From NCBI RefSeq assembly GCF_001507855.1, contig NZ_LGEN01000013.1, positions 1 through 64,000 on the forward strand: a stretch of DNA of 64,000 nucleotides, written 5' to 3'. This DNA is from Halomonas sp. 54_146. GTDB taxonomy: Bacteria; Pseudomonadota; Gammaproteobacteria; Pseudomonadales; Halomonadaceae. This document shows positions 27,288-36,062 of the stretch, piece after piece (the stretch's first letter is position 1; each line of letters opens with the position of its first letter). The notes below the pieces were generated by a model. That model had not been told where the DNA came from, did not search any database, and saw only the letters and a list, made by a program, of their open reading frames with translations. The translations under genes were made by a program, and so were the position numbers.

Positions 27288-27887
27288 ATGACCACATCTG
27301 TCACGCTGCGTGAACTTTTAGGGCTTGGCCACACCCCCAACAAGCTTTCTGAATCTGCACTGGTACTCATCGACTGCCAAAACACTTACCGGGAAGGCGT
27401 CATGCAGTTGGAAGGCGTGGAAGAAGCCTTATTAGAAGCCCAAAAACTCCTCGAAAAAGCGCGCCAGGCCGGTATACCGATCATTCATATTCAGCATAAC
27501 GCCGGGGAAGGATCGCCTTACGATATCAATGCACCCATCGGGCAGATCGCCGATATAGTAAAGCCGATAGACGGCGAGCCGGTTATCACTAAAGCGTTTC
27601 CCAACTCCTTCGTTCAAACCGACCTTGAAGCGCAGTTAAAAAAGATGGGCTGCAACAAGCTGGTGCTGGCGGGCTTCATGACCCATATGTGCATCAACTC
27701 CACCGCCCACGGGGCGTTCAACCTGGGATTTGAGGTCACGGTAGTTGCCAGCGCAACGGCTACCCGCTCGCTACAGGCTGACCAAGGCAAGGCGTTATCC
27801 GCTCAAGCGGTTCATGAGGGTGCGTTAGCCTCAACGCGGGATCTGTATGCCGCAGTGGTCGATACCGTAGATGATCTCCCTGTTTAA
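27288..27887 (+). CDS. Isochorismatase-family cysteine hydrolase
   Basis: A 199-residue enzyme of the isochorismatase/nicotinamidase fold. The catalytic triad is visible: Asp in VLIDCQN, Lys in PVITKAFPN and Cys in THMCINSTAHGAF. AAGGAG precedes the ATG. The family hydrolyses amides or vinyl ethers; the true substrate cannot be named, and neighbours give no pathway link. It is a single gene diverging from the SixA-CHAD gene. Confidence 0.88.
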   Translation: MTTSVTLRELLGLGHTPNKLSESALVLIDCQNTYREGVMQLEGVEEALLEAQKLLEKARQAGIPIIHIQHNAGEGSPYDINAPIGQIADIVKPIDGEPVITKAFPNSFVQTDLEAQLKKMGCNKLVLAGFMTHMCINSTAHGAFNLGFEVTVVASATATRSLQADQGKALSAQAVHEGALASTRDLYAAVVDTVDDLPV

Positions 27888-28076
27888 GGCGCAAAAAGAT
27901 ACCTCTAGCTGCTAGTTCTAGATAGCTGCTGCTAGTTCTAAATAGCTAAATAGCCGCGCTGCAAGGTTTGTTTCAGCCTGCCTGCGTGCCTCTTCTGTCT
28001 TTTGACGAGACGGTTGAGCGGCATCGCGGGCGGCTTTAGCCTCTTCTTTTTCAGCTTCAACCTCAAAGTGCTCATC

Positions 28077-28997
28077 ATGCCCCCACACTGGATACTCGGC
28101 CCTGGTGCCATTGGCCGCTTGCTTGCCCATTCGCTTTCACCTTTAGTAGCCACCACGCTAATTGGCCGCCGAGCGCTGCCTGAGCAGCAAGTGCTCACTA
28201 CGCCTGAAGGACAACAGCGGGTGCAAGTACTTAATATGCTCACGGCCGCCCAGCTAGCTTCTGAAACGCCTAACCCCCCCGCCTTTGTGCATATCACCAC
28301 CAAAGCGATGGCCGCTGAGGCGGCGCTGGAAAGCCTGGCCAGCGTTATTCCTTCCACTACCCCGCTGGTGCTGTGGCAAAACGGTTTTTTGGCTCAGCCG
28401 CGTATTTCCCAGGCATGGCCGGGGCCAGTGCTGTGCGCCACCACAACCGAAGGCGCTTACCTAACTGGCGATGATGGCGTGGTGCATGCCGGGCGCGGGC
28501 ATACTTTTATTGGCGATTTAAGCAACCAGCACGGTGAGCTGGCAGAAACACTGGCGCAGACATTAACGCAGGCAGAGCTGCCCGCCACAGCGGTGAGTGA
28601 TATTCGCCAGCGCCTATGGCAGAAGCTGGCGGTGAACGCGGCGATTAATCCGCTGGTGGCGTTGAATGGGGTGCGTAACGGTGAGCTGCGTACTGCAGCG
28701 CATTCACCGCATGTACAAAGCGTGGTCAAGGAAGTTGCGGCGATTATGTTGGCCGAAGGCATTCAGCCGCCCAATGGCGGGCAAGGTGAGCAAGCGTGGC
28801 TGGCATTGGTATGGCAGGTGATTGCGAGCACCGCAAACAACAAAGCTTCGATGTTGCAGGACGTGGAAGCCAAGCGCCCCACCGAACGCGGGGCGATTTT
28901 GGGGCCGTTGATTGAGAGCGCCCAACGCCATAAGTTGCCGTATGGGGTATTGCAGGCGCTTGATACAGCAATAGCAGCGTTAGAGGCGGGCTATTAA
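28077..28997 (+). CDS. panE: 2-dehydropantoate 2-reductase (ketopantoate reductase) family
   Basis: NADPH-dependent reductase that would form pantoate for coenzyme A synthesis. The protein of 306 residues opens with ILGPGAIGRLLAHSL, the Rossmann nucleotide motif, has KLAVNAAINPLVALNGVRNGEL (ApbA C-terminal domain with conserved Lys/Asn) and ends with a helical domain containing SMLQDVEAKRPTE, a PanE signature. The ATG at 28077 is chosen because the Rossmann fold starts right after; no good ribosome-binding site is seen, and the frame is open back to 28002. ApbA paralogues exist, so panE is likely but not proven. Confidence 0.85.
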   Translation: MPPHWILGPGAIGRLLAHSLSPLVATTLIGRRALPEQQVLTTPEGQQRVQVLNMLTAAQLASETPNPPAFVHITTKAMAAEAALESLASVIPSTTPLVLWQNGFLAQPRISQAWPGPVLCATTTEGAYLTGDDGVVHAGRGHTFIGDLSNQHGELAETLAQTLTQAELPATAVSDIRQRLWQKLAVNAAINPLVALNGVRNGELRTAAHSPHVQSVVKEVAAIMLAEGIQPPNGGQGEQAWLALVWQVIASTANNKASMLQDVEAKRPTERGAILGPLIESAQRHKLPYGVLQALDTAIAALEAGY

Positions 28998-29070
28998 TAG
29001 CAGCTCGAAAGATAACAGTAGTCCGAAAGAGTTAAGCAACAGGAACTAAACGACTTTTTGGGCGCTGGGC

Positions 29071-29097
29071 AGGTCGGGGCGGCTTGGCCGCCCGACC
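29071..29097. terminator. GC-rich hairpin between panE and mmsB
   Basis: AGGTCGGGGCGGC pairs with GCCGCCCGACCT with a one-base bulge. It lies between two convergent genes. No U run follows in either direction, so it may be a weak or Rho-assisted terminator, or only a stable hairpin. Confidence 0.4.
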
Positions 29098-29128
29098 TCT
29101 CTTCACTTATCACTGCTCAACCGCATTA

Positions 29129-30025
29129 TTAACTCTCTTTATCCTGATAAAACTGCATCAGGCTTGAGAAGTCGAGTTTGCCGTTACCTTTGGCTTTGTG
29201 AAGGGTGAACAGCGAGCGTGCGGCAGAACCCATGGGTACGGCAGAAGCGCTTTGTTGGCTGACATCCATGGCCAGGCCCAGGTCTTTAATCATCAAATCA
29301 ACTTGGAAGCCGCCTTGGTAGTTTTTTGAAGCCGGTGCATTTTCCATCACGCCTGGGTAGGGGTTGTAAACATTCAGCGCCCAGTTACCGCCGGAGCTTT
29401 GCTTCATAATTTCTGAAAGCACTGCGGGGTCTAGGCCATTCTTAACGCCCATATTAATGGCTTCGCAGGTGCCCGCCATCAAAATGGAGAGCAGCATATT
29501 ATTGCACACTTTGGCCACCTGCCCAGCTCCATGGTCACCGGCGTGGAAGATGTTTTTGCCCATCACGTCCAATACCGGCTTGGCCTGTTCAAACTGAGCC
29601 TCTGAGCCGCCCACGATGAAGGTCAGCGTGCCCGCTTGAGCACCGCCTACCCCTCCGGAAACCGGTGCATCGACAAAGCCGATGCCTTTTTCGGCACCTG
29701 CGGCGGCCACGCTGCGAGCCGTTTCAGCATCAATGGTGGAGCAATCGATCACCAGCGCACTCTGCTTGATCACATCAAACAGCGGCGCATCGCCATCCGC
29801 GTAAAGCCCTCGCACGTGCTTGCCTGCTGGCAGCATGGAAATCACAAAATCCGCACCCGTGGCGGCTTCTTGGGCGGAATTGGCCACTTCGCAGCCGTTG
29901 GATGTAGCCGTTTCCAAGACCTCTTGAGAAAGATCAAAAGCACGCACGTTAAAGCCTGCTTTTGCTAGGTTGGCCGCCATTGGGCCACCCATATTGCCTA
30001 AACCGATAAATGCGACAGTGGTCAT
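29129..30025 (-). CDS. mmsB: 3-hydroxyisobutyrate dehydrogenase
   Basis: Oxidises 3-hydroxyisobutyrate to methylmalonate semialdehyde with NAD in valine breakdown. The 298-residue protein starts at MTTVAFIGLGNMGGPMA (nucleotide fold), has the substrate motif APVSGGVGGAQAGTL and the catalytic lysine in GAGQVAKVCNN. AAGGA lies upstream of the ATG at 30025; a frame extending to 30097 overlaps the upstream gene and is not needed. It is last in the order acyl-CoA dehydrogenase, hydroxyisobutyryl-CoA hydrolase, mmsB, which follows the pathway. No mmsA gene is in the window. Confidence 0.93.
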   Translation of the reverse strand: MTTVAFIGLGNMGGPMAANLAKAGFNVRAFDLSQEVLETATSNGCEVANSAQEAATGADFVISMLPAGKHVRGLYADGDAPLFDVIKQSALVIDCSTIDAETARSVAAAGAEKGIGFVDAPVSGGVGGAQAGTLTFIVGGSEAQFEQAKPVLDVMGKNIFHAGDHGAGQVAKVCNNMLLSILMAGTCEAINMGVKNGLDPAVLSEIMKQSSGGNWALNVYNPYPGVMENAPASKNYQGGFQVDLMIKDLGLAMDVSQQSASAVPMGSAARSLFTLHKAKGNGKLDFSSLMQFYQDKES

Positions 30026-30063
30026 CTTTGTTGTCCTTATTAGAAAATTGGCTGAGAAACGGG

Positions 30064-31179
30064 TTAACGAAGATCTGCAAGTGGGCTGTTTTCCCACGGC
30101 GAGGCTAACAGCTCATCAATAAAGCTGTCCTCTACCGAGGCTACATCTGGGTAGGTCCACGCCGGTTGGCCGTCTTTATCGACTAGCAGGGCGCGCACGC
30201 CTTCGGGAAACTCGCGATGGCGGCAACACTGCACCGAAAGCGCCAGCTCGGCTTGAAACACCTCGGCCAACGACATGTGCTTGGCGCGTTTAAGCTGCTT
30301 ATCGATCAGTTTCACCGACACTGGGCTGCCGTGGGCCAAAGTCTTTTGCGCTTTACTGAACCACTTGTTGTCACTTTTCACCGCTGCGATCGCCGCGACA
30401 ATTTGCTCAACGCTGTCGTGATCCATCAATTCGCGAATCAGCGGTGAGTGCTGGTAAACGGGCGCTTCAAGCTCGGCGAATACAGGCTGCGATGCCTGCT
30501 CAAGTTCTCGCAGTATGCGATTAACGACACCGTTGGCATCGGTATCTTCACCGCTTCCCCAGCGTGCGTTGGTCAACTGCTGCAACAGGGCATCACGGTG
30601 GTGGCTGGCGATACAGCGGTCAGCCAAGCCAAGGTGTACGGCATCCGGCGCGCTGATTTGGCAGCCGGTCATGGCTAAAAAGCGCCCCGCACCGTTGGGC
30701 AAACGGTTTAAAAACCAGCTGGCGCCTACATCCGGGTAAAGGCCGATGGTGACTTCCGGCATTGCTAAGCGCGAGGTCTCGGTCACAACCCGATGACTAC
30801 TGGCGCTTAGCAGCCCCATGCCGCCGCCCATCACAATGCCATTGCCCCAGCAAATCACCGGTTTGGAGTAGGTGTGAAGCAGAAAATCTAGCCGATACTC
30901 GTGCTCAAAAAACTGCTCGGGGAAGCTGGGGTCGCCTTCGCCTTGAATGGCTTTATAGAGATTGACCACATCGCCGCCGGCACAAAACGCTTTCTCGCCT
31001 GCGCTATCCAACAGGATGGCGGCCACTCGCTCGTCGCTTTCCCAGGCGGTTAAGCGCGGCAAAATGGCTTCAATCATTTCAAGCGTTAGCGCATTGAGCG
31101 TGCGCTCTGAATTAAGCTTAATTTCGGCAATGATATGGCCGTCATCGGTGGGGTGTTCGCTAAACAATACGCTACTCAT
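30064..31179 (-). CDS. 3-hydroxyisobutyryl-CoA hydrolase
   Basis: Crotonase-fold thioesterase that releases 3-hydroxyisobutyrate from its CoA ester in valine catabolism. At 371 residues it has the long form typical of HIBCH rather than enoyl-CoA hydratase (about 260). It shows the oxyanion motifs GEKAFCAGGDVVNLY and GIVMGGGMGLLSASSHRVVTE, and MPEVTIGLYPDVGASWFLNRLPN with the family glutamate and aspartate. GGAAGG precedes the ATG. It lies between the acyl-CoA dehydrogenase and mmsB on one strand. Confidence 0.92.
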   Translation of the reverse strand: MSSVLFSEHPTDDGHIIAEIKLNSERTLNALTLEMIEAILPRLTAWESDERVAAILLDSAGEKAFCAGGDVVNLYKAIQGEGDPSFPEQFFEHEYRLDFLLHTYSKPVICWGNGIVMGGGMGLLSASSHRVVTETSRLAMPEVTIGLYPDVGASWFLNRLPNGAGRFLAMTGCQISAPDAVHLGLADRCIASHHRDALLQQLTNARWGSGEDTDANGVVNRILRELEQASQPVFAELEAPVYQHSPLIRELMDHDSVEQIVAAIAAVKSDNKWFSKAQKTLAHGSPVSVKLIDKQLKRAKHMSLAEVFQAELALSVQCCRHREFPEGVRALLVDKDGQPAWTYPDVASVEDSFIDELLASPWENSPLADLR

Positions 31180-31257
31180 TAGCCTTCCTTATCTGTCACT
31201 AACGTCATTTTGACTGATCACTTCCGTATCATCATCTGAGGGGCTATATCAGTGAAG

Positions 31258-32412
31258 TTATAGCTCAGTCGCGCCTTCTGCCAGCACCCGGCGGGAAATG
31301 ATCAGGCGCATGATTTCGTTGGTGCCTTCAAGAATGCGGTGTACCCGGGTATCGCGCACGTAGCGTTCCATGGGGTACTCCTTGATGTAGCCGTTGCCGC
31401 CGTAAAGCTGCAGCGCTTCGTCGCATACTTTGAAGCCGACATCGGTGGCAAAGCGCTTGGCCATGGCGCAATAAGTCGTGGCATCAGCGTGGCCGGCATC
31501 AAGTTTCGCTGCCGCCATGCGTACCAGCTGCCGTGCAGCTACTAGCTCGGTGACCATATCGGCCAAGCGGAACTGCAGCGCCTGAAACTCGGCCAGGCGC
31601 TTACCGAACTGCTTGCGCTCCTGCATATATTCACACGCTTTATTGATCGCCTGCTGAGCGGTGCCAATTGAACAGGTGGCGATATTGATGCGCCCGCCAT
31701 CCAAGCCTTTCATGGCAATTTTGAAGCCATCGCCTTCATTGCCGAGCAGGTGGTTGGCGGGCACCCGCACTTCTTCAAAGGTAATCATGCGCGTTGGCTG
31801 GCTGTTCCAGCCCATTTTTTCTTCTTTGCGCCCGTAGCTGATGCCGTCGCTATTGGCATCCACGGCAAAGGCAGAAACACCGCCCGCGCCTTCGCCCCCG
31901 GTGCGCGCCATCACCACCAGAAAATCAGTGCTGCCGGCACCGGAAATAAACATTTTGCTGCCGTTCAGCACGTAATGGTCGCCATCGCGTTTGGCGGTGG
32001 TTTTCAGCGAAGCGGCGTCAGAACCTGAATTGGGTTCGGTTAAGCAGTAGGAGCCCAGCAGTTCGCCCGTGGCCAGCTTTTCGCCCCACTGCTCTACGGC
32101 CTCTGGCGTGCCGAAATCTGCCAGCATCCAAGTAACCATATTGTGAATGGTGAGATAAGCCGTTGTGGACGTGCACCCCATAGAAAGCTGCTCAAAGATG
32201 ATGCTGGCGTCTAACCGCGAAAGCCCTAGCCCGCCTACGCTCTCTGGCGCGTAAAGTGAACAAAAGCCCAGCTCACCGGCTTTACGAATCACCTCGACCG
32301 GGAAGAACGAGGTTTGATCCCACTCGGCGGCGTGGGGCTCTAGCTCATTTTGGGCAAAGGCCCGCGCCATATCGGCAAAGGCAACTTGGTCTTCATTGAG
32401 CTCAAAATTCAT
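31258..32412 (-). CDS. Acyl-CoA dehydrogenase, probably isobutyryl-CoA
   Basis: FAD enzyme of 384 residues that would oxidise isobutyryl-CoA (or 2-methyl branched acyl-CoA) to methacrylyl-CoA. It has YCLTEPNSGSDAASL, the helix IGTAQQAINKACEYMQERKQFG, LYGGNGYIKEYPMERYVRD and the catalytic Glu in RILEGTNEI. Unlike the isovaleryl enzyme LiuA in this window, Glu is at the usual C-terminal position. First gene of the valine operon; a LiuR-like palindrome lies 72 bp before its start. Substrate is inferred from the next two genes. Confidence 0.9.
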   Translation of the reverse strand: MNFELNEDQVAFADMARAFAQNELEPHAAEWDQTSFFPVEVIRKAGELGFCSLYAPESVGGLGLSRLDASIIFEQLSMGCTSTTAYLTIHNMVTWMLADFGTPEAVEQWGEKLATGELLGSYCLTEPNSGSDAASLKTTAKRDGDHYVLNGSKMFISGAGSTDFLVVMARTGGEGAGGVSAFAVDANSDGISYGRKEEKMGWNSQPTRMITFEEVRVPANHLLGNEGDGFKIAMKGLDGGRINIATCSIGTAQQAINKACEYMQERKQFGKRLAEFQALQFRLADMVTELVAARQLVRMAAAKLDAGHADATTYCAMAKRFATDVGFKVCDEALQLYGGNGYIKEYPMERYVRDTRVHRILEGTNEIMRLIISRRVLAEGATEL

Positions 32413-32483
32413 AGGGAGTCTCCGCTAATGTGCGTACACGCTGGCTGTTGTCGTTGTCGTTGCTGTCGTCTTGAGTATCGATG

Positions 32484-32499
32484 TTGACGTTTACGTTAA
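32484..32499. promoter_or_regulatory. LiuR-like palindrome upstream of the valine operon
   Basis: TTGACGTTTACGTTAA is a near-palindrome closely like the perfect TTTACGTTAACGTAAA that precedes liuR. It sits 72 bp upstream of the acyl-CoA dehydrogenase start, past the liv operon terminator. By published comparative work as I recall it, LiuR sites have two ACGT cores of this type. Confidence 0.6.
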
Positions 32500-32590
32500 C
32501 TTATCTATTTACTTAGCCACAAGCAACCATCAAGCGCTTGCGACCTTAGGCGTAGGCACCGATGCGCAAGCCGGCGTTAGCGTCAGGATC

Positions 32591-32613
32591 AAAAAGGGCG
32601 CCGTTTGGCGCCC
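32591..32613 (-). terminator. Rho-independent terminator of the liv operon
   Basis: On the minus strand GGGCGCC-AAAC-GGCGCCC is followed by UUUUU (32595-32591). It lies about 70 bp after the livM stop and separates the transporter operon from the valine-catabolism operon. Confidence 0.9.
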
Positions 32614-32684
32614 AGCTTTAGGCAGGAAATACTGCCCTGACAGAAAAGTAACGACTTACAAAAGCAGCTACTTACAGAAAAAAG

Positions 32685-33677
32685 CTACTTAAAGTTCTTG
32701 CGGTACATCTTGTCCAGCTCACCGATAATCCCGCTGCGGAAGCTAAGTACACAGACCACAAAGATAATGCCCAGAATGACGCTAACCCAATTCCCCAAAG
32801 GTGATTGCGCCAAGATGTGCTGCAGGCTGACCACAATACCCGCACCCATCAGAGGGCCAAGCAAAGTGCCAACGCCACCCAGCAGGGTCATCAAAATCAC
32901 CTCACCCGACATGTGCCAGTGCGCATCGGTCAGCGAAGCCAGCTGGAAGACCACGGTTTTGGTCGAGCCAGCTAAACCCGCTAAGCCTGCAGAAATAACG
33001 AAGGCCACCAGCTTATAGGCATCGGTGTTGTAGCCCAGCGATACCGCCCGCGGCTCATTTTCGCGGATTGCTTTCAGCACCTGGCCAAACGGTGAATGCA
33101 CCGTGCGCTGGATCAGCGCGAAGCCAAAGATAAATATCGCGAAAACAAAGTAGTACATGGCCAGATTGCTGCTCAGGCTGATAACGCCGAACAGTTCGCC
33201 ACGGGGCACGCCGTGCAAACCATCTTCACCGCCGGTAAACGGCGCTTGAACAAACATGAAATACACCAGCTGGGCGATGGCTAAGGTCACCATGGCAAAA
33301 TAGATACCCTGACGACGAATGGAAAGCACTCCAAACACCACCCCAAGCAGCGTAGCCAGCAAGGTACCGGCAATAATGCCTAGCTCTGGCGTTAGCCCTG
33401 GGTAGCTCGCTAATAAATAGCCGGTAACGTAGCCACCGGTGGCCAAGAACGCCGCATGGCCGAAAGACAGCAGCCCCGCATAGCCGAGCAGCAAGTTAAA
33501 CGCACAGGCAAACAGCGCAAAGCAAAGCACTTTCATTAAAAACACGGGGTAGGCTAAAAACGGCGCGACCAACCCCACGGCAATCAACGCCAGATAAAAC
33601 ATATTGCGGCGAAATTTCGCCCGCTTTTGGCGCTCCAGCACCGCAGAGGGCACTGCAATCGTTGTAGCTTCTGTCAT
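32685..33677 (-). CDS. livM: Branched-chain-type ABC transporter permease, LivM
   Basis: Inner-membrane permease of 330 residues with about 8-10 hydrophobic segments and the LivM signatures AFNLLLGYAGLLSFGHAAFLATGGYVTGYLL and GGVGTLLGPLMGA. AAGGAGG precedes the ATG. It is the last gene of a complete HAAT transporter set (livG-livF-livK-livH-livM) and is followed by a terminator. Substrate is decided by the binding protein. Confidence 0.93.
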   Translation of the reverse strand: MTEATTIAVPSAVLERQKRAKFRRNMFYLALIAVGLVAPFLAYPVFLMKVLCFALFACAFNLLLGYAGLLSFGHAAFLATGGYVTGYLLASYPGLTPELGIIAGTLLATLLGVVFGVLSIRRQGIYFAMVTLAIAQLVYFMFVQAPFTGGEDGLHGVPRGELFGVISLSSNLAMYYFVFAIFIFGFALIQRTVHSPFGQVLKAIRENEPRAVSLGYNTDAYKLVAFVISAGLAGLAGSTKTVVFQLASLTDAHWHMSGEVILMTLLGGVGTLLGPLMGAGIVVSLQHILAQSPLGNWVSVILGIIFVVCVLSFRSGIIGELDKMYRKNFK

Positions 33678-33680
33678 GGC

Positions 33681-34568
33681 TTATGCCTCCTTACCGAACA
33701 GCCCAGCGGGGCGTAACATGAGCACGAGAATCATGACCAGGAAAATCACCGTATTGGAGGCTTCGGGGTAATACACCTTGGTCAGCCCTTCGATAATACC
33801 CATGGCGAGACCCGTCACAATGGCACCAAAAATCGAGCCCATTCCACCAATCACCACCACCGCAAACACCACGATTAACAGGCTTGAACCCATGGTGGGT
33901 GATACCGGATACAGCGGCGCGGCCAACACCCCGGCAAACGCGGCAAGCGCCACACCAAAGCCATAAGTCAGCGTGATAAGTAGCGGAACGTTAACGCCAA
34001 ACGCCTGCATCAGCTGCGAGTTTTCAGTACCTGCGCGCAGGTAAGCCCCCAGCCGCGTGCGCTCAATCATAAACCAGGTAAATAGGCACATCGCGAGCGC
34101 TGCGACCAACACCCAAGCACGGTAAGTGGGCAAGAACATAAAGCCTAGGTTCAAACCACCCTGCAGAATCTCAGGCGTGGCATAGCGCGCGCCGGAAACC
34201 CCAAAGAAATTGACCAAGGTGCCTTCAAAAATCAGCGCCAACCCAAAGGTCAGCAGCAGCCCATAAAGGTGATCTAGGTGAGCAATTCGGCGCAGTAAAA
34301 AGCGCTCCAGCAACACACCAAAGGCACCAACGACTAACGGTACCAGCAGCAGCGCCAGCCAATAGTTGATTCCCAAATAACGAAAACCTAGCAGCGCCGC
34401 AAAGGCTCCCAACATATATTGCGCGCCATGGGCAAAGTTAACGATCTTCAATAGACCGAAAATGACCGCCAGGCCCAAGCTAAGCAGTGCGTAAAAGGCA
34501 CCGTTCACAAGGCCCAGCGTTAGCTGCCCCATGAAGACCGCCAATGGCACACCGAATATCATCGTCAT
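33681..34568 (-). CDS. livH: Branched-chain-type ABC transporter permease, LivH
   Basis: Inner-membrane permease of 295 residues, with LVNGAFYALLSLGLAVIFGLLKIVNFAHGAQYMLGAF near the start and VVIGGMGSIFGAIVTGLAMGIIEGL near the end, both LivH hallmarks. The ATG at 34568 has GAGGAG 9 bp upstream; an open frame to 34616 is not preceded by a good site. It partners livM (3-bp gap) and lies 138 bp from livK. Confidence 0.93.
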   Translation of the reverse strand: MTMIFGVPLAVFMGQLTLGLVNGAFYALLSLGLAVIFGLLKIVNFAHGAQYMLGAFAALLGFRYLGINYWLALLLVPLVVGAFGVLLERFLLRRIAHLDHLYGLLLTFGLALIFEGTLVNFFGVSGARYATPEILQGGLNLGFMFLPTYRAWVLVAALAMCLFTWFMIERTRLGAYLRAGTENSQLMQAFGVNVPLLITLTYGFGVALAAFAGVLAAPLYPVSPTMGSSLLIVVFAVVVIGGMGSIFGAIVTGLAMGIIEGLTKVYYPEASNTVIFLVMILVLMLRPAGLFGKEA

Positions 34569-34706
34569 AATACGATTCTCCTCGCCATCAAGCAGTTGGC
34601 GGCATATTGCCGCCAACTCGTTCTAGCGCTTACTTGCGATTATTTTCCGGCTTACGCTATGCCTGAAAACGTGCTCTTAAAACCTGCTCTGATCGCAACG
34701 CTGAAA

Positions 34707-35930
34707 TTAATTCTGTACCAGTTTGCACTGGCTTTCAGACAGCGGACGGTAAGCTTCTGCGGCGGGAATAGTGCTGAGGATTTCATAGAGATCCCACTCA
34801 CCGGTGGATTCCTCTGGCGTTTTCACCTGGGCCAAATACATATCGTGGATCATGCGGCCATCTTCACGAATGCTGCCGTTGCGGGCGAAGAAATCTTCAA
34901 TCGGCATGTCGGCCATTTGCGCGCGAACAGTTTCGGGGTCGTCGGTACCTGCCGCTTCAACGGCTTTCAGGTAATGCATGGTGCTGGAGTAGATACCGGC
35001 TTGAACCATGGTCGGCATACGGCCCGTTTCTTCGTAGTAACGCTCAGACCATTCGCGGGACTGGTCATCCATATTCCAATACCAACCGGTGGTGAGCAGC
35101 AGGCCTTGGGTGGCTTCCAAACCAAGTGCGTGAACGTCATTCAAGAAAATCAGCAGGCCTGCAAGCTGCTGCCCTGATTGGGTCAAGCCAAACTGGCTGG
35201 CAGTGGTAATCGCGTTAACGGTGTCGGCACCGGCATTAGCCAAACCAACAATTTTAGCGCCCGAGCCTTGCGCTTGAAGAATGTAAGAGGAGAAATCACT
35301 GGTGGGGAACGGGTGGCGAACACCGCCAACGATTTCACCGCCGCTCTCTTCCACTACTTTGGTGACATCGGCTTCAAGCGCATGGCCAAAGGCGTAGTCA
35401 GCGGTAAGCAAAAACCAGCTGTCGCCGCCCTGCTCTACAACCGCTTTAGCGGTGCCGTTAGCAAGCGGGTAAGTGTCATATACCCAGTGAATGTGGTTCG
35501 GCGTGCAGTGCTCATTGGTCACACTAGACGCCGCTGAACCCGACACAATACCCAGGCTGTTGTTCTCTTCCAGCACTTTGGTTACGGCAATGGTCACGGA
35601 AGAAGCGACCAGGCCTGCCACCATGTCAACATTGCGCTGATCGATCCACTCACGCACGGTATTAGCCCCTACGTCCGCGCTGTTGCGATCATCCCCGCTG
35701 AACACCACAATCGGGCTGCCGTTAACGCTACCGCCAAAATCTTCGACCGCCATTTCCAGCGCTGTTTGCCCGCCGGGGCCTGCAAGGTCGCGGTAGGTAC
35801 CAGACATATCGGCCAGGTAGCCAATACGAATTTCGCCATCGCTCATTTCAGCGTGAGCAGTCGACACAGCAAAGCTAGATGCTGCCGCAACGGCGATACT
35901 GGCGGTGAGTGCTTTTTTCATAAACGTCAT
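34707..35930 (-). CDS. livK: Periplasmic ABC substrate-binding protein (LivK-like)
   Basis: A 407-residue type I periplasmic binding protein with a signal peptide (MTFMKKALTASIAVAAASSFAVSTAHA) and two lobes: IRIGYLADMSGTYRDLAGPGG is the ligand-site entry and the VAGLVASSVTIAVTKVLEEN segment follows. AGGAG lies 6 bp before ATG 35930. The sequence belongs to the wide HAAT group that also binds amides, aromatic acids and urea, so leucine-type substrates are suggested mainly by the surrounding catabolic genes. Confidence 0.88.
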   Translation of the reverse strand: MTFMKKALTASIAVAAASSFAVSTAHAEMSDGEIRIGYLADMSGTYRDLAGPGGQTALEMAVEDFGGSVNGSPIVVFSGDDRNSADVGANTVREWIDQRNVDMVAGLVASSVTIAVTKVLEENNSLGIVSGSAASSVTNEHCTPNHIHWVYDTYPLANGTAKAVVEQGGDSWFLLTADYAFGHALEADVTKVVEESGGEIVGGVRHPFPTSDFSSYILQAQGSGAKIVGLANAGADTVNAITTASQFGLTQSGQQLAGLLIFLNDVHALGLEATQGLLLTTGWYWNMDDQSREWSERYYEETGRMPTMVQAGIYSSTMHYLKAVEAAGTDDPETVRAQMADMPIEDFFARNGSIREDGRMIHDMYLAQVKTPEESTGEWDLYEILSTIPAAEAYRPLSESQCKLVQN

Positions 35931-36062
35931 GTTCGTCTCCTGGCCCTGGGGCCTTTGTTCTTGTTAGTTGAGCTTGTTGTTAAACGGTTGTTGAGCTGTT
36001 TTTAAGATCTGCCGTTAAAAACGGTCGTTGAGGCCTTTATGAGTACGTTATATATGAGTGCG

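Noticed and set aside
27918-28130. 70-codon minus-strand frame with an Ala/Glu/Lys-rich, coiled-coil-like product
   Set aside because: It overlaps the start of panE, lacks a clear ribosome-binding site and resembles no known protein. It could be a gene remnant, but evidence is too thin to list as a gene.
34596-35177. 193-codon plus-strand frame across the livH-livK gap and livK
   Set aside because: Mostly antisense to livK; the non-overlapping part has no ribosome-binding site.
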